A DNA stretch of 64,000 bases from Lepturacanthus savala (Eukaryota; Chordata; Actinopteri; Scombriformes; Trichiuridae): contig CM060477.1 of the NCBI GenBank assembly GCA_030544235.1, positions 23,558,934-23,622,933 of the forward strand, written 5' to 3'. The position numbers were made by a program, and so were the translations under genes. The notes under the pieces are model-generated. The model ran no database searches and was not told where the DNA came from. It was given only the letters and a program-made list of their open reading frames with translations. Shown here in pieces: positions 1-12,800 of the stretch (position 1 is the stretch's first letter; each line of letters begins with the position of its first letter).

Positions 1-12
1 AATATTCTACTG

Positions 13-26
13 ATGTAGGCCTACAT
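13..26. repeat. 14-bp perfect palindrome ATGTAGGCCTACAT, one per standard monomer (first copy shown)
   Basis: The sequence equals its own reverse complement over 14 bases and contains a StuI site (AGGCCT) at its centre. By eye, more than half of the monomers keep the perfect form. The other common form has T for G at the third base (ATTTAGGCCTACAT), which leaves an 8-bp core TAGGCCTA. A rarer form has GAAGG. Dyad-symmetric elements are frequent in satellite DNA and may form hairpins or bind dimeric proteins; which applies here is unknown. Most frameshifting indels in the window fall on this element. Confidence 0.9.
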
Positions 27-52
27 AGCATTTTGTCTTTTTGTGCTCTTCA

Positions 53-78
53 GACCGAGAGAATGCATATGGAGCAAT
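53..78. other. Most conserved 26-bp block of the monomer (first copy shown)
   Basis: The block runs from GACCGAGAG to GGAGCAAT and includes ATGCATATGG. It is nearly invariant over 339 copies, whereas flanking positions have up to four states. Exceptions seen include GGGAG near 4595, GCACATGG near 5548, 8005, 9706 and 10273, GACAGAGAG near 12145 and 13654, a GAACGAGAG class near 15538, 16676 and 17794, C at 27407 and 28931, and GAAAGAATG near 61794 and 63305. A locally conserved box in a satellite can mark a protein-binding site, as the CENP-B box does in primate alpha satellite, but this block does not resemble the CENP-B consensus. Function is not assigned. Confidence 0.6.
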
Positions 79-567
79 AAAAACTTTAAAACTCAAACCA
101 CATGAAAACAATAGCTTTTCCAGGTGAATTTTTGATGAAAAACTATACCATTTCACGTAAAATAAAAGGTAAATAAGATTTTCTGTAAAAATATTGTACT
201 GATGTAGGCCTACATAGCATTTTGTCTTTTTGTGCTCTTCTGACCGAGAGAATGCATATGGAGCAATAAAAACTTTAAAACACAAACCACATGAAAACAA
301 TAGCTTTTCCAAGTGAATTTCTGATCCAAAAGTATACCATTTCACATAAAGTAAAAGGTAAATAAGATTTTCTGTAAAAATATTGTACTGATTTAGGCCT
401 ACATAGCTTTTTGTCTTTTTGTGCTCTTCTGACCGAGAGAATGCATATGGAGCAATAAAAACTTTAAAACTCAAACCACATGAAAACAATAGCTTTTCCA
501 GGTGAATTTTTGATCAAAAACTATACCATTTCACGTAAAATAAAAGGTAAATAAGATTTTCTGTAAA

Positions 568-3500
568 AATATTGTACTGATGTAGGCCTACATAGCATTT
601 TGTCTTTTTGTGCTCTTCTAACCGAGAGAATGCATATGGAGCAATAAAAACTTTAAAACACAAACCACATGAAAACAATAGCTTTTCCAAGTGAATTTCT
701 GATCCAAAAGTATACCATTTCACATAAAGTAAAAGGTAAATAAGATTTTCTGTAAAAATATTGTACTGATTTAGGCCTACATAGCTTTTTGTCTTTTTGT
801 GCTCTTCTGACCGAGAGAATGCATATGGAGCAATAAAAACTTTAAAACACAAACCACATGAAAACAATAGCTTTTCCAGGTGAATTTCTGATCCAAAACT
901 ATACCATTTCACATAAAGTAAAAGGTAAATAAGATTTTCTTTAAAAATATTGTACTGATTTAGGCCTACATAGGTTTTTGTCTTTTTGTGCTCTTCAGAC
1001 CGAGAGAATGCATATGGAGCAATAAAAACTTTAAAACACAGACCAGATGAAAACAATAGCTTTTCCAGGTGAATTTCTGATCCAAAACTATACCATTTCA
1101 CATAAAGTAAAAGGTAAATAAGATTTTCTTTAAAAATATTGTACTGATTTAGGCCTACATAGGTTTTTGTCTTTTTGTGCTCTTCAGACCGAGAGAATGC
1201 ATATGGAGCAATAAAACCTTTAAAACACAAACCACATGAAAACAATACCTTTTCCAGGTGAATTTCTGATCCAAAACTATACCATTTCACATAAAATAAA
1301 AGGTAAATAATATTTTCTGTAAAAATATTGTACTGATGTAGGCCTACATAGCATTTTGTCTTTTTGTGCTCTTCCGACCGAGAGAATGCATATGGAGCAA
1401 TAAAAACTTTAAAACTCAAACCACATGAAAACAATAGCTTTTCCAGGTGAATTTCTGATCCAAAACTATACCATTTCACATAAAATAAAAGGTAAATAAG
1501 ATTTTCTGTAAAAATATTCTACTGATGTAGGCCTACATAGGTTTTTGTCTTTTTGTGCTCTTCAGACCGAGAGAATGCATATGGAGCAATAAAAACTTTA
1601 AAACTCAAACCACATGAAAACAATAGCTTTTCCAGGTGAATTTTTGATCCAAAACTATACCATTTCACATAAAATAAAAGGTAAATAAGATTTTCTGTAA
1701 AAATATTGTACTGATGTAGGCCTACATAGCATTTTGTCTTTTTGTGCTCTTCAGACCGAGAGAATGCATATGGAGCAATAAAAACTTTAAAACTCAAACC
1801 ACATGAAAACAATAGCTTTTCCAGGTGAATTTTTGATGAAAAACTATACCATTTCACGTAAAATAAAAGGTAAATAAGATTTTCTGTAAAAATATTGTAC
1901 TGATGTAGGCCTACATAGCATTTTGTCTTTTTGTGCTCTTCTGACCGAGAGAATGCATATGGAGCAATAAAAACTTTAAAACACAAACCACATGAAAACA
2001 ATAGCTTTTCCAAGTGAATTTCTGATCCAAAAGTATACCATTTCACATAAAGTAAAAGGTAAATAAGATTTTCTGTAAAAATATTGTACTGATTTAGGCC
2101 TACATAGCTTTTTGTCTTTTTGTGCTCTTCTGACCGAGAGAATGCATATGGAGCAATAAAAACTTTAAAACACAAACCACATGAAAACAATAGCTTTTCC
2201 AGGTGAATTTCTGATCCAAAACTATACCATTTCACATAAAGTAAAAGGTAAATAAGATTTTCTTTAAAAATATTGTACTGATTTAGGCCTACATAGGTTT
2301 TTGTCTTTTTGTGCTCTTCAGACCGAGAGAATGCATATGGAGCAATAAAAACTTTAAAACACAGACCAGATGAAAACAATAGCTTTTCCAGGTGAATTTC
2401 TGATCCAAAACTATACCATTTCACATAAAGTAAAAGGTAAATAAGATTTTCTTTAAAAATATTGTACTGATTTAGGCCTACATAGGTTTTTGTCTTTTTG
2501 TGCTCTTCAGACCGAGAGAATGCATATGGAGCAATAAAACCTTTAAAACACAAACCACATGAAAACAATACCTTTTCCAGGTGAATTTCTGATCCAAAAC
2601 TATACCATTTCACATAAAATAAAAGGTAAATAATATTTTCTGTAAAAATATTGTACTGATGTAGGCCTACATAGCATTTTGTCTTTTTGTGCTCTTCCGA
2701 CCGAGAGAATGCATATGGAGCAATAAAAACTTTAAAACTCAAACCACATGAAAACAATAGCTTTTCCAGGTGAATTTCTGATCCAAAACTATACCATTTC
2801 ACATAAAATAAAAGGTAAATAAGATTTTCTGTAAAAATATTCTACTGATGTAGGCCTACATAGGTTTTTGTCTTTTTGTGCTCTTCAGACCGAGAGAATG
2901 CATATGGAGCAATAAAAACTTTAAAACTCAAACCACATGAAAACAATAGCTTTTCCAGGTGAATTTTTGATCCAAAACTATACCATTTCACATAAAATAA
3001 AAGGTAAATAAGATTTTCTGTAAAAATATTGTACTGATGTAGGCCTACATAGCATTTTGTCTTTTTGTGCTCTTCAGACCGAGAGAATGCATATGGAGCA
3101 ATAAAAACTTTAAAACTCAAACCACATGAAAACAATAGCTTTTCCAGGTGAATTTTTGATGAAAAACTATACCATTTCACGTAAAATAAAAGGTAAATAA
3201 GATTTTCTATAAAAATATTGTACTGATGTAGGCCTACATAGCATTTTGTCTTTTTGTGCTCTTCTGACCGAGAGAATGCATATGGAGCAATAAAAACTTT
3301 AAAACACAAACCACATGAAAACAATAGCTTTTCCAAGTGAATTTCTGATCCAAAAGTATACCATTTCACATAAAGTAAAAGGAAAATAAGATTTTCTGTA
3401 AAAATATTGTACTGATTTAGGCCTACATAGCTTTTTGTCTTTTTGTGCTCTTCTGACCGAGAGAATGCATATGGAGCAATAAAAACTTTAAAACACAAAC

Positions 3501-3650
3501 CACATGAAAACAATAGCTTTTCCAGGTGAATTTCTGATCCAAAACTATACCATTTCACATAAAGTAAAAGGTAAATAAGATTTTCTTTAAAAATATTGTA
3601 CTGATTTAGGCCTACATAGGTTTTTGTCTTTTTGTGCTCTTCAGACCGAG
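568..3650. repeat. Seven-monomer higher-order repeat (1,323 bp), about 2.3 copies
   Basis: Markers recur at exactly 1,323 bp. The ATTCTACTG triplet lies at 1519 and 2842, GATGAAAAAC at 1835 and 3158, and AAAACCTTT at 1213 and 2536. The monomer at 568 matches those at 1891 and 3214 apart from scattered changes. The match fails on the right near 3,650, where ACAGACCAGATG is replaced by ACAAACCACATG. On the left the unit at 379 is a hybrid and breaks the register. Confidence 0.85.
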
Positions 3651-4235
3651 AGAATGCATATGGAGCAATAAAAACTTTAAAACACAAACCACATGAAAAC
3701 AATAGCTTTTCCAGGTGAATTTCTGATCCAAAACTATACCATTTCACATAAAATAAAAGGTAAATAAGATTTTCTGTAAAAATATTGTACTGATGTAGGC
3801 CTACATAGCATTTTGTCTTTTTGTGCTCTTCAGACCGAGAGAATGCATATGGAGCAATAAAAACTTTAAAACTCAAACCACATGAAAACAATAGCTTTTC
3901 CAGGTGAATTTTTGATCAAAAACTATACCATTTCACGTAAAATAAAAGGTAAATAAGATTTTCTGTAAAAATATTGTACTGATGTAGGCCTACATAGCAT
4001 TTTGTCTTTTTGTGCTCTTCTAACCGAGAGAATGCATATGGAGCAATAAAAACTTTAAAACACAAACCACATGAAAACAATAGCTTTTCCAAGTGAATTT
4101 CTGATCCAAAAGTATACCATTTCACATAAAATAAAAGGTAAATAATATTTTCTGTAAAAATATTGTACTGATGTAGGCCTACATAGCATTTTGTCTTTTT
4201 GTGCTCTTCCGACCGAGAGAATGCATATGGAGCAA

Positions 4236-4237
4236 TT
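4236..4237. other. Single-base insertion in one monomer
   Basis: GCAATTAAAAAC replaces GCAATAAAAAC. This adds one base and shifts the minus-strand frame. I found it only once, so it arose after the local amplification or was not copied. Confidence 0.9.
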
Positions 4238-5104
4238 AAAAACTTTAAAACTCAAACCACATGAAAACAATAGCTTTTCCAGGTGAATTTCTGATCCAAA
4301 ACTATACCATTTCACATAAAATAAAAGGTAAATAAGATTTTCTGTAAAAATATTCTACTGATGTAGGCCTACATAGGTTTTTGTCTTTTTGTGCTCTTCA
4401 GACCGAGAGAATGCATATGGAGCAATAAAAACTTTAAAACTCAAACCACATGAAAACAATAGCTTTTCCAGGTGAATTTTTGATCCAAAACTATACCATT
4501 TCACATAAAATAAAAGGTAAATAAGATTTTCTGTAAAAATATTGTACTGATGTAGGCCTACATAGCATTTTGTCTTTTTGTGCTCTTCTGACCGGGAGAA
4601 TGCATATGGAGCAATCAAAACTTTAAAACACAAACCACATGAAAACAATAGCTTTTCCAAGTGAATTTCTGATCCAAAACTATACCATTTCACATAAAGT
4701 AAAAGGTAAATAAGATTTTCTTCAAAAATATTGTACTGATTTAGGCCTACATAGGTTTTTGTCTTTTTGTGCTCTTCAGACCGAGAGAATGCATATGGAG
4801 CAATAAAAACTTTAAAACACAAACCACATGAAAACAATACCTTTTCCAGGTGAATTTCTGATCCAAAACTATACCATTTCACATAAAATAAAAGGTAAAT
4901 AATATTTTCTGTAAAAATATTGTACTGATGTAGGCCTACATAGCATTTTGTCTTTTTGTGCTCTTCCGACCGAGAGAATGCATATGGAGCAATAAAAACT
5001 TTAAAACTCAAACCACATGAAAACAATAGCTTTTCCAGGTGAATTTCTGATCCAAAACTATACCATTTCACATAAAATAAAAGGTAAATAAGATTTTCTG
5101 TAAA

Positions 5105-8100
5105 AATATTCTACTGATGTAGGCCTACATAGGTTTTTGTCTTATTGTGCTCTTCAGACCGAGAGAATGCATATGGAGCAATAAAAACTTTAAAACTCAA
5201 ACCACATGAAAACAATAGCTTTTCCAGGTGAATTTTTGATCCAAAACTATACCATTTCACATAAAATAAAAGGTAAATAAGATTTTCTGTAAAAATATTG
5301 TACTGATGTAGGCCTACATAGCATTTTGTCTTTTTGTGCTCTTCTGACCGAGAGAATGCATATGGAGCAATCAAAACTTTAAAACACAAACCACATGAAA
5401 ACAATAGCTTTTCCAAGTGAATTTCTGATCCAAAAGTATACCATTTCACATAAAGTAAAAGGTAAATAAGATTTTCTGTAAAAATATTGTACTGATTTAG
5501 GCCTACATAGCATTTTGTCTTTTTGTGCTCTTCAGACCGAGAGAATGCACATGGAGCAATAAAAACTTTAAAGCACAAACCACATGAAAACAATAGCTTT
5601 TCCAGGTGAATTTCTGATCCAAAACTATCCCATTTTACATATAGTAAAAGGTAAATAAGATTTTCTGTAAAAATATTGTACTGATTTAGGCCTACATAGC
5701 TTTTTGTCTTTTTGTGCTCTTCTGACCAAGAGAATGCATATGGAGCAATAAAAACTTTAAAACACAAACCACATGAAAACAATAGCTTTTCCAGGTGAAT
5801 TTCTGATCCAAAACTATACCATTTCACATAAAATAAAAGGTAAATAAGATTTTCTTTAAAAATATTGTACTGATGTAGGCCTACATAGCATTTTGTCTTT
5901 TTGTGCTCTTCTGACCGAGAGAATGCATATGGAGCAATCAAAACTTTAAAACACAAACCACATGAAAACAATAGCTTTTCCAAGTGAATTTCTGATCCAA
6001 AAGTATACCATTTCACATAAAGTAAAAGGTAAATAAGATTTTCTGTAAAAATATTGTACTGATGTAGGCCTACATAGCATTTTGTCTTTTTGTGCTCTTC
6101 CGACCGAGAGAATGCATATGGAGCAATAAAAACTTTAAAGCACAAACCACATGAAAACAATAGCTTTTCCAGGTGAATTTCTGATCCAAAACTATCCCAT
6201 TTTACATATAGTAAAAGGTAAATAAGATTTTCTGTAAAAATATTGTACTGATTTAGGCCTACATAGCTTTTTGTCTTTTTGTGCTCTTCTGACCGAGAGA
6301 ATGCATATGGAGCAATAAAAACTTTAAAACACAAACCACATGAAAACAATAGCTTTTCCAGGTGAATTTCTGATCCAAAACTATACCATTTCACATAAAG
6401 TAAAAGGTAAATAAGATTTTCTTTAAAAATATTGTACTGATTTAGGCCTACATAGGTTTTTGTCTTTTTGTGCTCTTCAGACCGAGAGAATGCATATGGA
6501 GCAATAAAAACTTTAAAACACAGACCAGATGAAAACAATAGCTTTTCCAGGTGAATTTCTGATCCAAAACTATACTATTTCACATAAAGTAAAAGGTAAA
6601 TAAGATTTTCTTTAAAAATATTGTACTGATTTAGGCCTACATAGGTTTTTGTCTTTTTGTGCTCTTCAGACCGAGAGAATGCATATGGAGCAATAAAAAC
6701 TTTAAAACTCAAACCACTTGAAAACAATAGCTTTTCCAGGTGAATTTCTGATCCAAAACTATACCATTTCACATAAAATAAAAGGTAAATAAGATTTTCT
6801 GTAAAAATATTGTACTGATGTAGGCCTACATAGCATTTTGTCTTTTTGTGCTCTTCAGACCGAGAGAATGCATATGGAGCAATAAAAACTTTAAAACTCA
6901 AACCACATGAAAACAATAGCTTTTCCAGGTGAATTTTTGATCAAAAACTATACCATTTCACGTAAAATAAAAGGTAAATAAGATTTTCTGTAAAAATATT
7001 GTACTGATGTAGGCCTACATAGCATTTTGTCTTTTTGTGCTCTTCTGACCGAGAGAATGCATATGGAGCAATAAAAACTTTAAAACACAAACCACATGAA
7101 AACAATAGCTTTTCCAAGTGAATTTCTGATCCAAAAGTATACCATTTCACATAAAGTAAAAGGAAAATAAGATTTTCTGTAAAAATATTGTACTGATTTA
7201 GGCCTACATAGCTTTTTGTCTTTTTGTGCTCTTCTGACCGAGAGAATGCATATGGAGCAATAAAAACTTTAAAACACAAACCACATGAAAACAATAGCTT
7301 TTCCAGGTGAATTTCTGATCCAAAACTATACCATTTCACATAAAGTAAAAGGTAAATAAGATTTTCTTTAAAAATATTGTACTGATTTAGGCCTACATAG
7401 GTTTTTGTCTTTTTGTGCTCTTCAGACCGAGAGAATGCATATGGAGCAATAAAAACTTTAAAACACAAACCACATGAAAACAATAGCTTTTCCAGGTGAA
7501 TTTCTGATCCAAAACTATACCATTTCACATAAAATAAAAGGTAAATAAGATCTTCTGTAAAAATATTCTACTGATGTAGGCCTACATAGGTTTTTGTCTT
7601 ATTGTGCTCTTCAGACCGAGAGAATGCATATGGAGCAATAAAAACTTTAAAACTCAAACCACATGAAAACAATAGCTTTTCCAGGTGAATTTTTGATCCA
7701 AAACTATACCATTTCACATAAAATAAAAGGTAAATAAGATTTTCTGTAAAAATATTGTACTGATGTAGGCCTACATAGCATTTTGTCTTTTTGTGCTCTT
7801 CTGACCGAGAGAATGCATATGGAGCAATCAAAACTTTAAAACACAAACCACATGAAAACAATAGCTTTTCCAAGTGAATTTCTGATCCAAAAGTATACCA
7901 TTTCACATAAAGTAAAAGGTAAATAAGATTTTCTGTAAAAATATTGTACTGATTTAGGCCTACATAGCATTTTGTCTTTTTGTGCTCTTCAGACCGAGAG
8001 AATGCACATGGAGCAATAAAAACTTTAAAGCACAAACCACATGAAAACAATAGCTTTTCCAGGTGAATTTCTGATCCAAAACTATCCCATTTTACATATA

Positions 8101-10208
8101 GTAAAAGGTAAATAAGATTTTCTGTAAAAATATTGTACTGATTTAGGCCTACATAGCTTTTTGTCTTTTTGTGCTCTTCTGACCAAGAGAATGCATATGG
8201 AGCAATAAAAACTTTAAAACACAAACCACATGAAAACAATAGCTTTTCCAGGTGAATTTCTGATCCAAAACTATACCATTTCACATAAAATAAAAGGTAA
8301 ATAAGATTTTCTGTAAAAATATTGTACTGATGTAGGCCTACATAGCATTTTGTCTTTTTGTGCTCTTCTGACCGAGAGAATGCATATGGAGCAATCAAAA
8401 CTTTAAAACACAAACCACATGAAAACAATAGCTTTTCCAAGTGAATTTCTGATCCAAAAGTATACCATTTCACATAAAGTAAAAGGTAAATAAGATTTTC
8501 TGTAAAAATATTGTACTGATGTAGGCCTACATAGCATTTTGTCTTTTTGTGCTCTTCCGACCGAGAGAATGCATATGGAGCAATAAAAACTTTAAAGCAC
8601 AAACCACATGAAAACAATAGCTTTTCCAGGTGAATTTCTGATCCAAAACTATCCCATTTTACATATAGTAAAAGGTAAATAAGATTTTCTGTAAAAATAT
8701 TGTACTGATTTAGGCCTACATAGCTTTTTGTCTTTTTGTGCTCTTCTGACCGAGAGAATGCATATGGAGCAATAAAAACTTTAAAACACAAACCACATGA
8801 AAACAATAGCTTTTCCAGGTGAATTTCTGATCCAAAACTATACCATTTCACATAAAGTAAAAGGTAAATAAGATTTTCTTTAAAAATATTGTACTGATTT
8901 AGGCCTACATAGGTTTTTGTCTTTTTGTGCTCTTCAGACCGAGAGAATGCATATGGAGCAATAAAAACTTTAAAACACAGACCAGATGAAAACAATAGCT
9001 TTTCCAGGTGAATTTCTGATCCAAAACTATACTATTTCACATAAAGTAAAAGGTAAATAAGATTTTCTTTAAAAATATTGTACTGATTTAGGCCTACATA
9101 GGTTTTTGTCTTTTTGTGCTCTTCAGACCGAGAGAATGCATATGGAGCAATAAAAACTTTAAAACACAAACCACATGAAAACAATAGCTTTTCCAGGTGA
9201 ATTTCTGATCCAAAACTATACCATTTCACATAAAATAAAAGGTAAATAAGATCTTCTGTAAAAATATTCTACTGATGTAGGCCTACATAGGTTTTTGTCT
9301 TATTGTGCTCTTCAGACCGAGAGAATGCATATGGAGCAATAAAAACTTTAAAACTCAAACCACATGAAAACAATAGCTTTTCCAGGTGAATTTTTGATCC
9401 AAAACTATACCATTTCACATAAAATAAAAGGTAAATAAGATTTTCTGTAAAAATATTGTACTGATGTAGGCCTACATAGCATTTTGTCTTTTTGTGCTCT
9501 TCTGACCGAGAGAATGCATATGGAGCAATCAAAACTTTAAAACACAAACCACATGAAAACAATAGCTTTTCCAAGTGAATTTCTGATCCAAAAGTATACC
9601 ATTTCACATAAAGTAAAAGGTAAATAAGATTTTCTGTAAAAATATTGTACTGATTTAGGCCTACATAGCATTTTGTCTTTTTGTGCTCTTCAGACCGAGA
9701 GAATGCACATGGAGCAATAAAAACTTTAAAGCACAAACCACATGAAAACAATAGCTTTTCCAGGTGAATTTCTGATCCAAAACTATCCCATTTTACATAT
9801 AGTAAAAGGTAAATAAGATTTTCTGTAAAAATATTGTACTGATTTAGGCCTACATAGCTTTTTGTCTTTTTGTGCTCTTCTGACCAAGAGAATGCATATG
9901 GAGCAATAAAAACTTTAAAACACAAACCACATGAAAACAATAGCTTTTCCAGGTGAATTTCTGATCCAAAACTATACCATTTCACATAAAATAAAAGGTA
10001 AATAAGATTTTCTGTAAAAATATTGTACTGATGTAGGCCTACATAGCATTTTGTCTTTTTGTGCTCTTCTGACCGAGAGAATGCATATGGAGCAATCAAA
10101 ACTTTAAAACACAAACCACATGAAAACAATAGCTTTTCCAAGTGAATTTCTGATCCAAAAGTATACCATTTCACATAAAGTAAAAGGTAAATAAGATTTT
10201 CTGTAAAA
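5105..10208. repeat. Displaced copies at 2,457 bp (13 monomers) and 1,701 bp (9 monomers)
   Basis: 5,105-6,700 matches 7,562-9,157 at an offset of 2,457 bp. Shared rare markers are GTCTTATTG, GCACATGG, GACCAAGAG and the stop variant CTATACTATTT at 6575 and 9032. About 7,340-8,510 matches about 9,041-10,211 at 1,701 bp, with shared AGATCTTCTG near 7,550 and 9,251. A segment of about 950 bp is thus present three times, starting at 5,105, 7,562 and 9,263. In the first pair the only coding-frame difference I noticed is TTT versus TGT near 5,852 and 8,309. Confidence 0.85.
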
Positions 10209-11529
10209 ATATTGTACTGATTTAGGCCTACATAGCATTTTGTCTTTTTGTGCTCTTCAGACCGAGAGAATGCACATGGAGCAATAAAAACTTTAAAACA
10301 CAAACCACATGAAAACAATAGGTTTTCCAGGTGAATTTCTAATCCAAAACTATACCATTTCACATAAAATAAAAGGTAAATAAGATTTTCTGTAAAAATA
10401 TTGTACTGATGTAGGCCTACATAGCATTTTGTCTTTTTGTGCTCTTCCGACCGAGAGAATGCATATGGAGCAATAAAAACTTTAAAGCACAAACCACATG
10501 AAAACAATAGCTTTTCCAGGTGAATTTCTGATCCAAAACTATCCCATTTTACATATAGTAAAAGGTAAATAAGATTTTCTGTAAAAATATTGTACTGATT
10601 TAGGTCTACATAGCTTTTTGTCTTTTTGTGCTCTTCTGACCGAGAGAATGCATATGGAGCAATAAAAACTTTAAAACACAGACCAGATGAAAACAATAGC
10701 TTTTCCAGGTGAATTTCTGATCCAAAACTATACCATTTCACATAAAGTAAAAGGTAAATAAGATTTTCTTTAAAAATATTGTACTGATTTAGGCCTACAT
10801 AGGTTTTTGTCTTTTTGTGCTCTTCAGACCGAGAGAATGCATATGGAGCAATAAAAACTTTAAAACACAAACCACATGAAAACAATACCTTTTCCAGGTG
10901 AATTTCTGATCCAAAACTATACCATTTCACATAAAATAAAAGGTAAATAAGATTTTCTGTAAAAATATTGTACTGATGTAGGCCTACATAGCATTTTGTC
11001 TTTTTGTGTTCTTCCGACCGAGAGAATGCATATGGAGCAATAAAAACTTTAAATCTCAAACCACATGAAAACAATAGCTTTTCCAGGTGAATTTCTGATC
11101 CAAAACTATACCATTTCACATAAAATAAAAGGTAAATAATATTTTCTGTAAAAATATTGTACTGATGTAGGCCTACATAGCATTTTGTCTTTTTGTGCTC
11201 TTCCGACCGAGAGAATGCATATGGAGTAATAAAAACTTTAAAGCACAAACCACATGAAAACAATAGCTTTTCCAGGTGAATTTCTGATCCAAAACTATCC
11301 CATTTTACATATAGTAAAAGGTAAATAAGATTTTCTGTAAAAATATTGTACTGATTTAGGCCTACATAGCTTTTTGTCTTTTTGTGCTCTTCTGACCGAG
11401 AGAATGCATATGGAGCAATAAAAACTTTAAAACACAAACCACATGAAAACAATAGCTTTTCCAGGTGAATTTCTGATCCAAAACTATACCATTTCACATA
11501 AAGTAAAAGGTAAATAAGATTTTCTTTAA

Positions 11530-12800
11530 AAATATTGTACTGATGTAGGCCTACATAGCATTTTGTCTTTTTGTGTTCTTCCGACCGAGAGAATGCATAT
11601 GGAGCAATAAAAACTTTAAATCTCAAACCACATGAAAACAATAGCTTTTCCAGGTGAATTTCTGATCCAAAACTATACCATTTCACATAAAATAAAAGCT
11701 AAATATTTTCTGTAAAAATATTGTACTGATGTAGGCCTACATAGCATTTTGTCTTTTTGTGCTCTTCCGACCGAGAGAATGCATATGGAGCAATAAAAAC
11801 TTTAAAACACAAACCACATGAAAACAATACCTTTTACAGGTGAATTTCTGATCCAAAACTATACCATTTCACATAAAATAAAAGGTAAATAAGATTTTCT
11901 GTAAAAATATTGTACTGATGTAGGCCTACACAGCATTTTGTCTTTTTGTGCTCTTCTGACCGAGAGAATGCATATGGAGCAATAAAAACTTTAAAACACA
12001 AACCACATGAAAACAATAGCTTTTCCAGGTGAATTTCTGATCCAAAACTATACCATTTCACATAAAATAAAAGGTAAATATTTTCTGTAAAAATATTGTA
12101 CTGATTTAGGCCTACATAGGTTTTTGTCTTTTTGTGCTCTTCAGACAGAGAGAATGCATATGGAGCAATAAAAACTTTAAAACACAAACCACATGAAAAC
12201 AATACCGTTTCCAGGTGAATTTCTGATCCAAAACTATACCATTTCACATAAAATAAAAGGTAAATGAGATTTTCTGTAAAAATATTGTACTGATGTAGGC
12301 CTACATAGCATTTTGTCTTTTTGTGTTCTTCCGACCGAGAGAATGCATATGGAGCAATAAAAACTTTAAATCTCAAACCACATGAAAACAATAGCTTTTC
12401 CAGGTGAATTTCTGATCCAAAACTATACCATTTCACATAAAATAAAAGCTAAATATTTTCTGTAAAAATATTGTACTGATGTAGGCCTACATAGCATTTT
12501 GTCTTTTTGTGCTCTTCCGACCGAGAGAATGCATATGGAGCAATAAAAACTTTAAAACACAAACCACATGAAAACAATACCTTTTACAGGTGAATTTCTG
12601 ATCCAAAACTATACCATTTCACATAAAATAAAAGGTAAATAAGATTTTCTGTAAAAATATTGTACTGATGTAGGCCTACACAGCATTTTGTCTTTTTGTG
12701 CTCTTCTGACCGAGAGAATGCATATGGAGCAATAAAAACTTTAAAACACAAACCACATGAAAACAATAGCTTTTCCAGGTGAATTTCTGATCCAAAACTA
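11530..12800. repeat. Tandem pair of a four-monomer segment (750 bp)
   Basis: AATAAAAGCT is at 11691 and 12441 and CTACACAGC is near 11927 and 12677, both 750 bp apart. This offset is four monomers minus two 3-bp deletions. The matched segments are about 11,530-12,050 and 12,280-12,800. GGTAAATGAGAT near 12,263 is private to the middle of this block in this domain. Confidence 0.8.

Larger units (their letters stand above)
1..189. repeat. First monomer, reference unit for numbering
   Basis: This unit fixes the coordinate system used in the other entries: palindrome at 13-26, conserved box at 53-78, AATAAA at 76-81 and again at 161-166. It carries the domain A variants C at position 7 (instead of G) and GATGAAAAAC at 134-143. 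The choice of AATATT as the start is arbitrary; the array is continuous and has no natural boundary in this window. Confidence 0.95.
1..10980. repeat. Array domain A
   Basis: This domain is defined by variants largely confined to it. ATTCTACTG, with C at unit position 7, occurs with the triplet at 7, 1519, 2842, 4355, 5111, 7568 and 9269. CCAAGTG replaces CCAGGTG, commonly with AAAAGTATACC. GATGAAAAAC and CAATCAAAAC forms occur, and GTCTTATTG occurs near 5142, 7599 and 9299. It contains a 7-monomer repeat (about 568-3650), then 13- and 9-monomer displaced copies (5105-10208). The right boundary is gradual: the CCAAGTG class stops near 10,140 and the first AAATCTC unit typical of domain B appears near 11,051. 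Confidence 0.75.
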
